From positions 112,483 to 176,482 of the forward strand of contig NZ_WOEZ01000126.1 in NCBI RefSeq assembly GCF_013177735.1: a stretch of DNA of 64,000 bases. The letters are read 5' to 3'. This DNA is from Paraburkholderia elongata. GTDB taxonomy: Bacteria > Pseudomonadota > Gammaproteobacteria > Burkholderiales > Burkholderiaceae. The notes under the pieces were generated by a model. The model saw only the letters and a list, made by a program, of their open reading frames with translations. It searched no databases and was not told the origin of the DNA. Position 1 is the stretch's first letter. Each line of letters opens with the position of its first letter. Positions 51,059-59,706 of this stretch are shown here, one piece after another. A program made the position numbers and the translations under genes.

Positions 51059-52383
51059 CGTCTTTACACGATCGTCACATCAAACCGCTGATTCTCGCCG
51101 GCCTGAACGGCGACAACTGGCATCTCGAAGACTATGTGGCGCGCGGCGGTTACGCTCAGCTGCGCCGCATTCTGGAAGAAAAGATTCCGCCCGAGCAGGT
51201 GATCGCCGACGTCAAGGCGTCGGGTCTGCGCGGCCGTGGCGGTGCGGGCTTCCCGACCGGTCTGAAGTGGAGCTTCATGCCGCGTCAGTTCCCGGGGCAG
51301 AAGTACCTCGTCTGCAATTCGGACGAAGGCGAACCGGGCACGTTCAAGGATCGCGACATCCTGCGTTTCAATCCGCATTCGCTGATTGAAGGCATGGCCA
51401 TCGGCGCGTACGCGATGGGCATCACGGTCGGCTACAACTATATCCACGGCGAAATCTGGGAAGTCTACAAGCGCTTTGAACAAGCGCTGGATGAAGCCCG
51501 CCGCGCCGGGTTCCTCGGCGACAACATCATGGGTTCGGGCTTCTCGTTCGAACTGCATGCACATCACGGCTACGGCGCCTACATTTGCGGCGAAGAAACC
51601 GCGCTGCTCGAATCGATCGAAGGCAAGAAGGGCCAGCCGCGCTTCAAGCCGCCGTTCCCGGCGAGCTTCGGCGTCTATGGCAAGCCGACCACGATCAACA
51701 ACACCGAGACGTTCGCTGCGGTGCCGTTCCTGCTCGCGATCGGTCCGCAGAATTACCTCGAAATCGGCAAGCCGAACAACGGCGGCACGAAGATTTTCTC
51801 GGTCGCAGGCGACGTTGAGCGTCCCGGCAACTATGAAATTCCGCTCGGCACACCGTTCGCAACGCTTATGGAACTGGCCGGCGGCATGCGCGGCGGCAAG
51901 AAGATCAAGGCCGTGATTCCTGGCGGCTCGTCGGCACCGGTGATCCCCGGCGAAATGATGATGCAGACCGACATGGACTACGACTCGATCGCCAAGGCTG
52001 GCTCGATGCTCGGTTCCGGCGCGGTCATCGTGATGGACGAGACGCGTTGCATGGTCCGTTCGCTGTTGCGTTTGTCGTATTTCTATTATGAAGAGTCGTG
52101 CGGTCAGTGCACGCCGTGCCGCGAAGGCACCGGCTGGCTGTATCGCGTCGTGCATCGTATCGAACACGGGCAAGGCCGTCCGGAAGATCTGGATCTGCTG
52201 AACTCGGTTGCTGAAAACATCATGGGCCGCACGATTTGCGCGCTCGGCGATGCAGCGGCCATGCCGGTTCGCGGCATGCTCAAGCACTACTGGGACGAAT
52301 TCGAATATCACGTCGCTCATAAGCATTGTCTCGTCGGCGGTCACGCCGGTGCGGCAGCGGCGTCGGAAACAGTGGCTGCTTAA
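51055..52383 (+). CDS. nuoF: NADH-quinone oxidoreductase subunit F
   Basis: A 442-residue 51-kDa subunit binding NADH, FMN and the N3 [4Fe-4S] cluster. GRGGAGFPTGLKW (about 61-73) and NSDEGEPGTFKDR form the FMN/NADH site; ESCGQCTPCREGTGW supplies three Cys and RTICALGDAAA the fourth. Translationally coupled to nuoE. Electron entry point of the complex. Confidence 0.97.
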   Translation: MTSLHDRHIKPLILAGLNGDNWHLEDYVARGGYAQLRRILEEKIPPEQVIADVKASGLRGRGGAGFPTGLKWSFMPRQFPGQKYLVCNSDEGEPGTFKDRDILRFNPHSLIEGMAIGAYAMGITVGYNYIHGEIWEVYKRFEQALDEARRAGFLGDNIMGSGFSFELHAHHGYGAYICGEETALLESIEGKKGQPRFKPPFPASFGVYGKPTTINNTETFAAVPFLLAIGPQNYLEIGKPNNGGTKIFSVAGDVERPGNYEIPLGTPFATLMELAGGMRGGKKIKAVIPGGSSAPVIPGEMMMQTDMDYDSIAKAGSMLGSGAVIVMDETRCMVRSLLRLSYFYYEESCGQCTPCREGTGWLYRVVHRIEHGQGRPEDLDLLNSVAENIMGRTICALGDAAAMPVRGMLKHYWDEFEYHVAHKHCLVGGHAGAAAASETVAA

Positions 52384-52505
52384 GTGCCGAAATAAGTACG
52401 CTAAATAGCGCACCAGAACACATCATCCGCGGGATTCACCGCCTGAAACGGGCGTTGAACAGGGCGAACGATTGAGCGGTAACAGGTTAAGGAAGATTGA
52501 CCATC

Positions 52506-54839
52506 ATGGTTGAACTTGAAATAGACGGCAAGAAAGTAGAGGTGCCTGAAGGCAGCATGGTGATCCAGGCTGCGCATAAGGTCGACACGTACATTCCTCA
52601 CTTCTGCTATCACAAGAAGCTGTCGATTGCGGCCAACTGCCGGATGTGTCTGGTCGATGTCGAAAAGATGCCGAAGGCCGTGCCCGCATGCGCCACGCCG
52701 GTGTCGGCCGGCATGATCGTGCGCACCAAGTCCGATAAGGCGGTGAAGGGCCAGCAAGCCGTGATGGAATTCCTGCTGATCAACCACCCGCTGGATTGCC
52801 CGATCTGCGATCAGGGCGGCGAGTGCCAGTTGCAGGATCTGGCCGTGGGCTACGGCAAGTCGTCGTCGCGTTATAGCGAAGAAAAGCGCGTGGTGTTCCA
52901 CAAGAACGTCGGCCCGCTGATCTCGATGGAAGAAATGTCGCGTTGCATTCACTGCACGCGTTGCGTCCGCTTCGGCCAGGAAGTCGCCGGCGTGATGGAG
53001 CTCGGCATGCTGGGCCGTGGCGAGCATTCGGAAATCACGTCGTTCGTCGGCAAGACGGTCGACTCGGAACTGTCGGGCAACATGATCGATCTGTGCCCGG
53101 TCGGCGCGCTGACCAGCAAGCCGTTCCGCTACAGCGCCCGCACGTGGGAGCTGTCGCGCCGCAAGTCGGTGAGCCCGCACGATTCCGTCGGTGCAAACCT
53201 TGTGGTGCAAGTCAAGAACAACCGCGTGATGCGTGTTCTGCCGTTCGAAAACGAATCCATCAACGAGTGCTGGATTTCGGACAAGGACCGGTTCTCGTAC
53301 GAAGCCCTGAATAGCCCGGAACGTCTGACGCAGCCGATGCTCAAGCAAGGCGGCAAGTGGGTCGAGACCGACTGGCAAACCGCGCTCGAATACGTGGTCA
53401 AGGGTCTGAAGGGCATCAAGGGCGACCACGGCGCGAACGCGCTGGCCGCTCTCGGCAGCGCCCACAGCACGGTCGAAGAACTGTTCCTGTTGAAGCAGTT
53501 GGCCCAGGCGGTCGGCACGCCCAACGTCGATTTCCGTCTTCGTCAGTCGGATTTCTCCGCACCCGTCAACGGTGCACCGTGGCTCGGCACGGCGATCGCC
53601 GATCTGTCGAACGTGGATTCGGTGCTCGTGATCGGTTCGGATCTGCGCCGTGATCATCCGCTGTTCGCCGCGCGTCTGCGTCAAGCTGCCAAGAGCGGTA
53701 CGAAGCTCACGCTCGTGCAAGCCACCAACGACGACGCGATGATTCCGCAAGCGCGACGCGTGGTCGCTGCACCGTCGGCGTGGCTCGATGCACTGGCTGG
53801 CATCGCCGGCGCGGTGTCGGAAGCAAACGGCGTGGCACCGCCGGAGGCCTTCGCCGGCACGCAGCCGACGGACTCCGACAAACAGGTCGCGAAGTCGCTC
53901 GCCAGCGGCGAACACCGCGTGGTGTTGCTCGGCAATGGTGCGGTCCGTCATCCGGACTTCGCCGCGATTCACGCTGCGGCGCAATGGATCGCGGACGCGA
54001 CCGGCGCAACGTTGGGTTTCCTCACGGAAGCCGCCAACACGGTCGGCGCGCATCTCGTGAACGCATTGCCGGGTGAGGGCGGTTTGAACGCTCGCGAAGT
54101 GTTCGAACAACCGCGCAAGGGCTATGTGCTGCTGAACGTCGAACCCGAGTTCGACACGGCCAATCCGGCGCAGGCTCTGGCCGCGCTGAAGCAGGCTGAA
54201 ATGGTCGTCGTGATGTCGCCGTTCCAGATTGGGGCCGACTACGCCGACGTGCTGCTGCCGATCGCACCGTTCACAGAAACGGCCGGCACATTCGTCAACG
54301 CCGAAGGTACCGTGCAGACGTTCAACGGCGTCGTGCGTCCGCTGGGCGACACGCGTCCGGCATGGAAGGTTCTCCGTGTCCTGGGCAGCCTGCTGGGCGT
54401 GCCCGGCTTCGAATTCGACACCTCGGAAGAAGTGCGCACGGCAGCCCTCGGCGATGGCGAGATCAAGTCGCGTCTGTCGAACAAGACGGGCGTCGCGGTT
54501 GCACGCGGCAAGGCAGCGAAGGCAGCGGAAGACAAGTTCGAGCGTATCGCCGACGTGCCGATCTACCACGCCGACGCGCTGGTGCGTCGCGCTGAGTCGC
54601 TGCATCTGACGGCAGCGGCGCGCGCAGCGAATTCGGTCGGTCTGCCGGCTGCGCTGTTCGACAAACTGGGTTTGAAGGAAGGCGACGCAGTGCGCGTGCG
54701 CCAGGGCGAGCAATCGGTGCAGTTGCCGGCCGTGCGCGACGCGAATCTTGCGGAGACGGTCGTCCGCGTATCGGCGGGTACGCCCGCCGGTGCCGCGCTG
54801 GGCAGCCTGTTCGGTGAACTGCTGGTGGAGAAGGCGTAA
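52506..54839 (+). CDS. nuoG: NADH-quinone oxidoreductase subunit G
   Basis: A 777-residue 75-kDa subunit. The N-terminal ferredoxin domain (Cys in HFCYHKKL, ANCRMCLV and PACATP) holds a [2Fe-2S] cluster. HPLDCPICDQGGECQLQ gives the His/Cys cluster, and CIHCTRC with the later CPVGALT the next [4Fe-4S]. There is no CxxC set for the extra N7 cluster in the start of the molybdopterin-like domain (SPHDSVGANLVV), unlike E. coli. The C-terminal half is a catalytically silent oxidoreductase domain. Start ATG 52506. Its stop abuts the nuoH start. Confidence 0.96.
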   Translation: MVELEIDGKKVEVPEGSMVIQAAHKVDTYIPHFCYHKKLSIAANCRMCLVDVEKMPKAVPACATPVSAGMIVRTKSDKAVKGQQAVMEFLLINHPLDCPICDQGGECQLQDLAVGYGKSSSRYSEEKRVVFHKNVGPLISMEEMSRCIHCTRCVRFGQEVAGVMELGMLGRGEHSEITSFVGKTVDSELSGNMIDLCPVGALTSKPFRYSARTWELSRRKSVSPHDSVGANLVVQVKNNRVMRVLPFENESINECWISDKDRFSYEALNSPERLTQPMLKQGGKWVETDWQTALEYVVKGLKGIKGDHGANALAALGSAHSTVEELFLLKQLAQAVGTPNVDFRLRQSDFSAPVNGAPWLGTAIADLSNVDSVLVIGSDLRRDHPLFAARLRQAAKSGTKLTLVQATNDDAMIPQARRVVAAPSAWLDALAGIAGAVSEANGVAPPEAFAGTQPTDSDKQVAKSLASGEHRVVLLGNGAVRHPDFAAIHAAAQWIADATGATLGFLTEAANTVGAHLVNALPGEGGLNAREVFEQPRKGYVLLNVEPEFDTANPAQALAALKQAEMVVVMSPFQIGADYADVLLPIAPFTETAGTFVNAEGTVQTFNGVVRPLGDTRPAWKVLRVLGSLLGVPGFEFDTSEEVRTAALGDGEIKSRLSNKTGVAVARGKAAKAAEDKFERIADVPIYHADALVRRAESLHLTAAARAANSVGLPAALFDKLGLKEGDAVRVRQGEQSVQLPAVRDANLAETVVRVSAGTPAGAALGSLFGELLVEKA

Positions 54840-55904
54840 ATGAGCTTGTTCGATACGATCAACTCGGGCGGCACCCAGCTTCTCGGTGTGGCATGGCCCA
54901 CGGTGTGGGCACTGGTGCGCATCCTGGTGGTGGCCGTCGTGATCCTGCTGTGCGTGGCTTACCTGATTCTGTGGGAGCGTAAGCTGATCGGCTGGATGCA
55001 CGTACGTCTCGGCCCGAACCGCGTGGGCCCCGCAGGTTTGCTGCAGCCGATCGCCGACGTGCTGAAGCTGTTGCTGAAAGAAGTGATTCAGCCCGCCCAG
55101 GCGAGTCGCTGGATCTACATGATCGCGCCGATCATGGTGGTGGTGCCGGCCTTCGCGGTGTGGGCGGTGATTCCGTTCCAGGCTGGCGCGGTGCTCGGCG
55201 ACATCAACGCGGGTCTCTTGTATGCGATCGCGATTTCGTCAGTCGGTGTGTACGGCGTGATCCTGGCCGGCTGGGCGTCGAACTCGAAGTACGCGTTCCT
55301 CGGCGCCATGCGCGCGGCCGCTCAAATGGTCTCGTACGAAATTTCGATGGGCTTCGCCCTCGTCGTCGTGCTGATGACCTCGGGCAGCCTGAATCTGTCG
55401 GACATCGTGACGTCGCAGGAGCGCGGCATTTTCGCCGGCTACGGCTTGAACTTCCTGTCGTGGAACTGGCTGCCGCTGTTGCCGATGTTCGTCGTGTACT
55501 TCATCTCGGGCATCGCCGAAACTAACCGTCACCCGTTCGACGTGGTGGAAGGTGAGTCGGAAATCGTCGCGGGCCACATGATCGATTACTCGGGGATGGC
55601 GTTTGCGCTGTTCTTCCTCGCCGAGTACATCAATATGATCGTGATCTCGGCATTGGCTGCAACACTGTTCCTCGGCGGCTGGAGCGCACCGTTCGGCTTC
55701 CTGTCGTTTGTCCCGGGCATCGTTTGGCTCGTCGCCAAGGTTTTCTTGCTGCTGTCGGTATTCATCTGGGCGCGTGCCACGTTCCCGCGCTATCGCTATG
55801 ACCAGATCATGCGTCTGGGCTGGAAGATTTTCATTCCGGTTTGCGTGGTGTGGCTCATTGTGGTCGGCTTCTGGATCATGTCGCCGTTGAATATCTGGAA
55901 ATAA
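54840..55904 (+). CDS. nuoH: NADH-quinone oxidoreductase subunit H
   Basis: A 354-residue membrane subunit with eight spans, linking the peripheral arm to the membrane arm. ERKLIGWMHVRLGPNRVGP (residues about 43-61) and SGIAETNRHPFDVVEGESEIVAG near 225 are the family motifs, the latter carrying acidic residues of the E-channel. Begins directly after the nuoG stop. Confidence 0.97.
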   Translation: MSLFDTINSGGTQLLGVAWPTVWALVRILVVAVVILLCVAYLILWERKLIGWMHVRLGPNRVGPAGLLQPIADVLKLLLKEVIQPAQASRWIYMIAPIMVVVPAFAVWAVIPFQAGAVLGDINAGLLYAIAISSVGVYGVILAGWASNSKYAFLGAMRAAAQMVSYEISMGFALVVVLMTSGSLNLSDIVTSQERGIFAGYGLNFLSWNWLPLLPMFVVYFISGIAETNRHPFDVVEGESEIVAGHMIDYSGMAFALFFLAEYINMIVISALAATLFLGGWSAPFGFLSFVPGIVWLVAKVFLLLSVFIWARATFPRYRYDQIMRLGWKIFIPVCVVWLIVVGFWIMSPLNIWK

Positions 55905-55919
55905 AGGGCGGATGAACCC

Positions 55920-56408
55920 ATGACCGCAATCCAAAACTTTTTCAAGACCTTCTTCCTGACGGAATTGCTTAAGGGCCTCGCGCTGACGGGACGTTACGCG
56001 TTCCAGCGCAAGATCACGGTGCAGTTCCCGGAAGAGAAGACCCCGATCTCGCCGCGTTTTCGCGGCCTGCATGCGCTGCGCCGCTATGAAAATGGCGAAG
56101 AACGCTGCATCGCCTGCAAGCTGTGCGAAGCGGTATGCCCGGCGCTCGCCATCACGATTGAATCGGAAACCCGTGCGGATAACACGCGCCGCACGACGCG
56201 TTATGACATCGACCTGACCAAGTGCATCTTCTGCGGTTTCTGCGAAGAGAGCTGCCCGGTCGACTCGATCGTCGAGACGCACATTCTCGAATATCACGGC
56301 GAAAAACGCGGCGACCTGTATTTCACGAAGGACATGCTGCTGGCCGTGGGCGATCGCTACGAAGCGGAGATCGCCGCGAACAAGGCAGCCGACGCACCGT
56401 ATCGTTGA
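55920..56408 (+). CDS. nuoI: NADH-quinone oxidoreductase subunit I
   Basis: A 162-residue ferredoxin-type subunit with two [4Fe-4S] clusters (N6a, N6b). CIACKLCEAVCP and CIFCGFCEESCP are the binding motifs. The N-terminus is amphipathic and sits on the membrane surface. It passes electrons from NuoG to NuoB. Confidence 0.97.
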   Translation: MTAIQNFFKTFFLTELLKGLALTGRYAFQRKITVQFPEEKTPISPRFRGLHALRRYENGEERCIACKLCEAVCPALAITIESETRADNTRRTTRYDIDLTKCIFCGFCEESCPVDSIVETHILEYHGEKRGDLYFTKDMLLAVGDRYEAEIAANKAADAPYR

Positions 56409-56465
56409 AGCGCTTCTGTTGAAGCAGTAAATGCAGCAGTAACACGGCCTGTTGTCGGGCCGAGC

Positions 56466-56487
56466 GCCGCGGTCTGACCGCCGCGGC
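56466..56487 (+). other. Hairpin between nuoI and nuoJ
   Basis: GCCGCGG (56466-56472) and CCGCGGC (56481-56487) pair around an 8-base loop in the 181-base gap. No T-tract, so partial termination or mRNA processing is possible. The rest of the gap contains nothing recognisable. Confidence 0.4.
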
Positions 56488-56589
56488 ACGGCGCACTTGT
56501 GCGGCTGTTCTGACGGTTTCGGCCGCTTCTACCCGCCACACGTGCCAAAGAACAATGCCTGACGATGGCCTAACGATGAACCGGTAATC

Positions 56590-57276
56590 ATGGAATTCAC
56601 GACCGTACTGTTCTACATCTTCGCGCTGCTCCTGGTGGTTTCAGGGCTGAAGGTGATCACCTCGCGCAACCCGGTTTCGTCCGCACTGTTTCTGGTGCTG
56701 GCGTTCTTCAACGCAGCCGCGATCTGGATGCTGCTGCAGGCCGAGTTCCTCGCGATCCTGCTGGTGCTGGTGTACGTTGGCGCGGTGATGGTGCTGTTCC
56801 TGTTCGTCGTGATGATGCTGGACATCAACATCGACGTGCTGCGAAAAGACTTCAAACGCTTCGTGCCAATGGCCACGCTGGTGGGCGCGATCATCGTGAT
56901 CGAGACGGCGCTGATCCTGTGGCACGGCTACGGCGCGACCACCACGGTGCTGCGTGACACCACGGCTGCGGCCAACGGGATGGCGGGCTGGTCGAACACC
57001 CGCATCATCGGCAAGGTCATCTACACCGACTACATCTTCGCGTTCGAAGTCGCCGGCCTCGTGCTGCTGGTGGCGATCATCGCGGCGATTGCGTTGACCA
57101 CGAGTCACAAGAAAGACAGCAAGCGCCAGAACATCAGCGAGCAGGTCAAGGTGCGTGCTCAGGACCGCGTGCGCATCGTGAAGATGGCATCTGAAAAGAC
57201 CGCGGCAACTGTCGCGGCAGAAGAAGCCGCCGCAGCGGCAGCAGCGGCCGACTCGGCACCCGCTAAAAACAGCTGA
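56590..57276 (+). CDS. nuoJ: NADH-quinone oxidoreductase subunit J
   Basis: A 228-residue five-span membrane subunit. NPVSSALFLVLAFFNAAAIWMLLQAEFLAILLVLVYVGAVMV-type sequence near residues 25-67 is the family core. Past residue 165 the protein carries a hydrophilic tail with Lys, Gln and Arg, and then a run of Ala with Glu (about 200-228), longer than in E. coli NuoJ (184). The tail is probably cytoplasmic. Confidence 0.95.
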   Translation: MEFTTVLFYIFALLLVVSGLKVITSRNPVSSALFLVLAFFNAAAIWMLLQAEFLAILLVLVYVGAVMVLFLFVVMMLDINIDVLRKDFKRFVPMATLVGAIIVIETALILWHGYGATTTVLRDTTAAANGMAGWSNTRIIGKVIYTDYIFAFEVAGLVLLVAIIAAIALTTSHKKDSKRQNISEQVKVRAQDRVRIVKMASEKTAATVAAEEAAAAAAAADSAPAKNS

Positions 57277-57296
57277 GCGGACAGGAGATAAAAATC

Positions 57297-57602
57297 ATGT
57301 TGACCCTTGCTCATTACCTTGTCCTCGGCGCGATCCTGTTTGCGATCAGCGTCGTGGGCATTTTCCTGAACCGTCGCAACGTCATCATCATCCTGATGGC
57401 GATCGAACTGATGCTGCTGGCGGTGAACACCAATTTCGTCGCGTTCTCGCATTACCTCGGCGACGTGCATGGTCAGATCTTCGTCTTCTTCGTGCTGACG
57501 GTTGCAGCAGCTGAAGCGGCGATCGGACTCGCAATTCTGGTGACCCTGTTCCGTAGCCTCGACACGATCAATGTCGAGGACCTCGATCAGCTCAAAGGTT
57601 AA
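57297..57602 (+). CDS. nuoK: NADH-quinone oxidoreductase subunit K
   Basis: A 101-residue three-span membrane subunit, MrpC-like. GIFLNRRNVIIILMAIELMLLAVNTNFVAF holds the acidic residue (Glu near 36) that is needed for proton transfer. Normal length. AGGAG precedes the ATG. Confidence 0.97.
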   Translation: MLTLAHYLVLGAILFAISVVGIFLNRRNVIIILMAIELMLLAVNTNFVAFSHYLGDVHGQIFVFFVLTVAAAEAAIGLAILVTLFRSLDTINVEDLDQLKG

Positions 57603-57619
57603 TTTCAGGTAAAGCGGTT

Positions 57620-59692
57620 ATGTCAACGACACTCAATGAAAACCTGCTGCTGGCGATCCCGCTGGCACCGCTGGCCGGCTCCCTGATTGCGGGGCTGTTT
57701 GGGAAAGCGGTGGGGCGAGCCGGTGCGCACTCGGTCACGATCCTCGGCGTCGCGATCTCGTTCATCCTCTCGGTCATCGTCTTCTTCCAGGTGATGGACG
57801 GCGCGAGCTTCAACGCCACCGTCTATGACTGGATGCAAATCGGCAAGACGAAGTTCGAGATCGGCTTCCTGGTCGACTCGCTGACGGCGATGATGATGTG
57901 CGTGGTGACCTTCGTGTCGCTCATGGTGCACATCTACACGATCGGCTACATGGCCGACGACGACGGCTACCAGCGCTTCTTCTCGTACATCGCGCTGTTC
58001 ACGTTCTCGATGCTGATGCTCGTGATGAGCAACAACTTCCTGCAGCTGTTCTTCGGCTGGGAAGCGGTGGGTCTGGTGTCGTACCTGCTGATCGGCTTCT
58101 ACTTCACCCGTGAGAGCGCGATCTACGCGAACATGAAAGCGTTCATCGTGAACCGCATCGGCGACTTCGGGTTCCTGCTCGGCATCGGCCTGCTGTTCGC
58201 TTTCGCCGGTTCGATGAACTACGGCGACGTGTTCGCGAAGCGCACCGAACTCGCGGCATTGAGCTTCCCGGGCACGGACTGGGGCCTGCTGACGGTCGCC
58301 TGCATTTGCCTTTTCATCGGCGCGATGGGTAAGTCAGCGCAGTTCCCGCTGCACGTCTGGCTGCCGGATTCGATGGAAGGCCCGACGCCGATCTCCGCAC
58401 TGATTCACGCGGCAACCATGGTGACGGCCGGTATCTTCATGGTCGCGCGCATGTCGCCGCTGTTCGAACTGTCGGATACGGCGCTGTCGTTCGTGATGGT
58501 GATCGGCGCGATCACGGCGCTGTTCATGGGCTTCCTCGGGATCGTCCAGAACGACATCAAGCGCGTGGTGGCTTACTCGACGCTGTCGCAGCTCGGTTAC
58601 ATGACGGTCGCACTCGGCGCATCGGCTTACTCGGTCGCCATCTTCCACCTGATGACGCATGCCTTCTTCAAGGCGCTGCTGTTCCTCGGCGCGGGTTCCG
58701 TGATCATCGGCATGCACCACGATCAGGACATGCGCAACATGGGCGGCCTGCGCAAGTACATGCCGATCACGTGGATCACGTCGCTGGTCGGTTCGCTCGC
58801 GCTGATCGGTACGCCGTTCTTCTCAGGCTTCTACTCGAAAGATTCGATCATCGACGCGGTGAAGTTCTCCCATCTGCCGGGTTCGGGTTTCGCGTACTTC
58901 GCAGTGGTGGCGAGCGTGTTCGTTACTGCGCTGTACTCGTTCCGTATGTACTTCATGGTGTTCCACGGCAAGGAGCGCTTCCGCGATCCGAAGCATCCGG
59001 AATCGCCGATGGGCGCTGAAGCCGCAGCCCACGCACGCGCACACGACGCACATGGTCACGACGCACACGGCCATGGTCACGACGACCACGCGCACGAGCC
59101 GCATGAAACGCCGTGGGTGGTGTGGGTGCCGCTGGTGCTGCTGGCAATTCCGTCGGTGGTGATCGGTGCGATCGCTGTCGCTCCGATGCTGTTCGGCGAC
59201 TTCTTCCAGCACGGCGTGGCGTTCGACAAGGTGATCTTCGTCGGCGAAAACCATCCGGCGCTGCATGAGATGGCTGAAGAATTCCAGGGCTGGGCGTCGA
59301 TGGGTCTGCATTCGGTCTCAGGTCTGCCGGTGTGGCTGGCGCTCGCGGGTGTGTTGGTCGCGTGGTTCCTGTACCTGGTTCGTCCTGATCTGCCGGCTGT
59401 CATCAAGCGCGCGTTCGGTCCGATCTACACGCTGCTCGACAACAAGTACTACATGGACAAGATCAACGAAGTCGTGTTCGCGCGGGGCGCCGTGGCAATT
59501 GGCCGGGGGCTCTGGAAGGAAGGCGACGTCGTGGTTATCGACGGCATCGTCAACGGCAGCGCACGCTTTATCGGCTGGTTTGCCGGCGTGATCCGCTTCC
59601 TCCAATCCGGCTACATCTACCACTACGCGTTTGCCATGATTATCGGCATGTTGGGGCTCCTGACCCTGTTTGTAACGCTCGGCGGCAAATAA
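57620..59692 (+). CDS. nuoL: NADH-quinone oxidoreductase subunit L
   Basis: A 690-residue antiporter-like subunit at the far end of the membrane arm, with about 16 spans and a long lateral helix in the C-terminal part. GWEAVGLVSYLLIGFYFTR (residues about 149-167) and the PLHVWLPDSMEGPTPISALIHAATMV region are the conserved core with proton-path Lys and Glu. A cytoplasmic or periplasmic loop at about 466-494 is strongly His-rich (10 His in 28 residues). Otherwise the length is slightly above E. coli (613). Confidence 0.96.
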   Translation: MSTTLNENLLLAIPLAPLAGSLIAGLFGKAVGRAGAHSVTILGVAISFILSVIVFFQVMDGASFNATVYDWMQIGKTKFEIGFLVDSLTAMMMCVVTFVSLMVHIYTIGYMADDDGYQRFFSYIALFTFSMLMLVMSNNFLQLFFGWEAVGLVSYLLIGFYFTRESAIYANMKAFIVNRIGDFGFLLGIGLLFAFAGSMNYGDVFAKRTELAALSFPGTDWGLLTVACICLFIGAMGKSAQFPLHVWLPDSMEGPTPISALIHAATMVTAGIFMVARMSPLFELSDTALSFVMVIGAITALFMGFLGIVQNDIKRVVAYSTLSQLGYMTVALGASAYSVAIFHLMTHAFFKALLFLGAGSVIIGMHHDQDMRNMGGLRKYMPITWITSLVGSLALIGTPFFSGFYSKDSIIDAVKFSHLPGSGFAYFAVVASVFVTALYSFRMYFMVFHGKERFRDPKHPESPMGAEAAAHARAHDAHGHDAHGHGHDDHAHEPHETPWVVWVPLVLLAIPSVVIGAIAVAPMLFGDFFQHGVAFDKVIFVGENHPALHEMAEEFQGWASMGLHSVSGLPVWLALAGVLVAWFLYLVRPDLPAVIKRAFGPIYTLLDNKYYMDKINEVVFARGAVAIGRGLWKEGDVVVIDGIVNGSARFIGWFAGVIRFLQSGYIYHYAFAMIIGMLGLLTLFVTLGGK

Positions 59693-59706
59693 GGCGAGGG
59701 ACACTA

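Noticed and set aside
52401..55001. An 866-codon open frame on the minus strand opposite nuoG and nuoH
   Set aside because: It is rich in His, Arg and Gln as expected of GC-skewed antisense frames, has no recognisable domain, and lies opposite fully conserved complex I genes.
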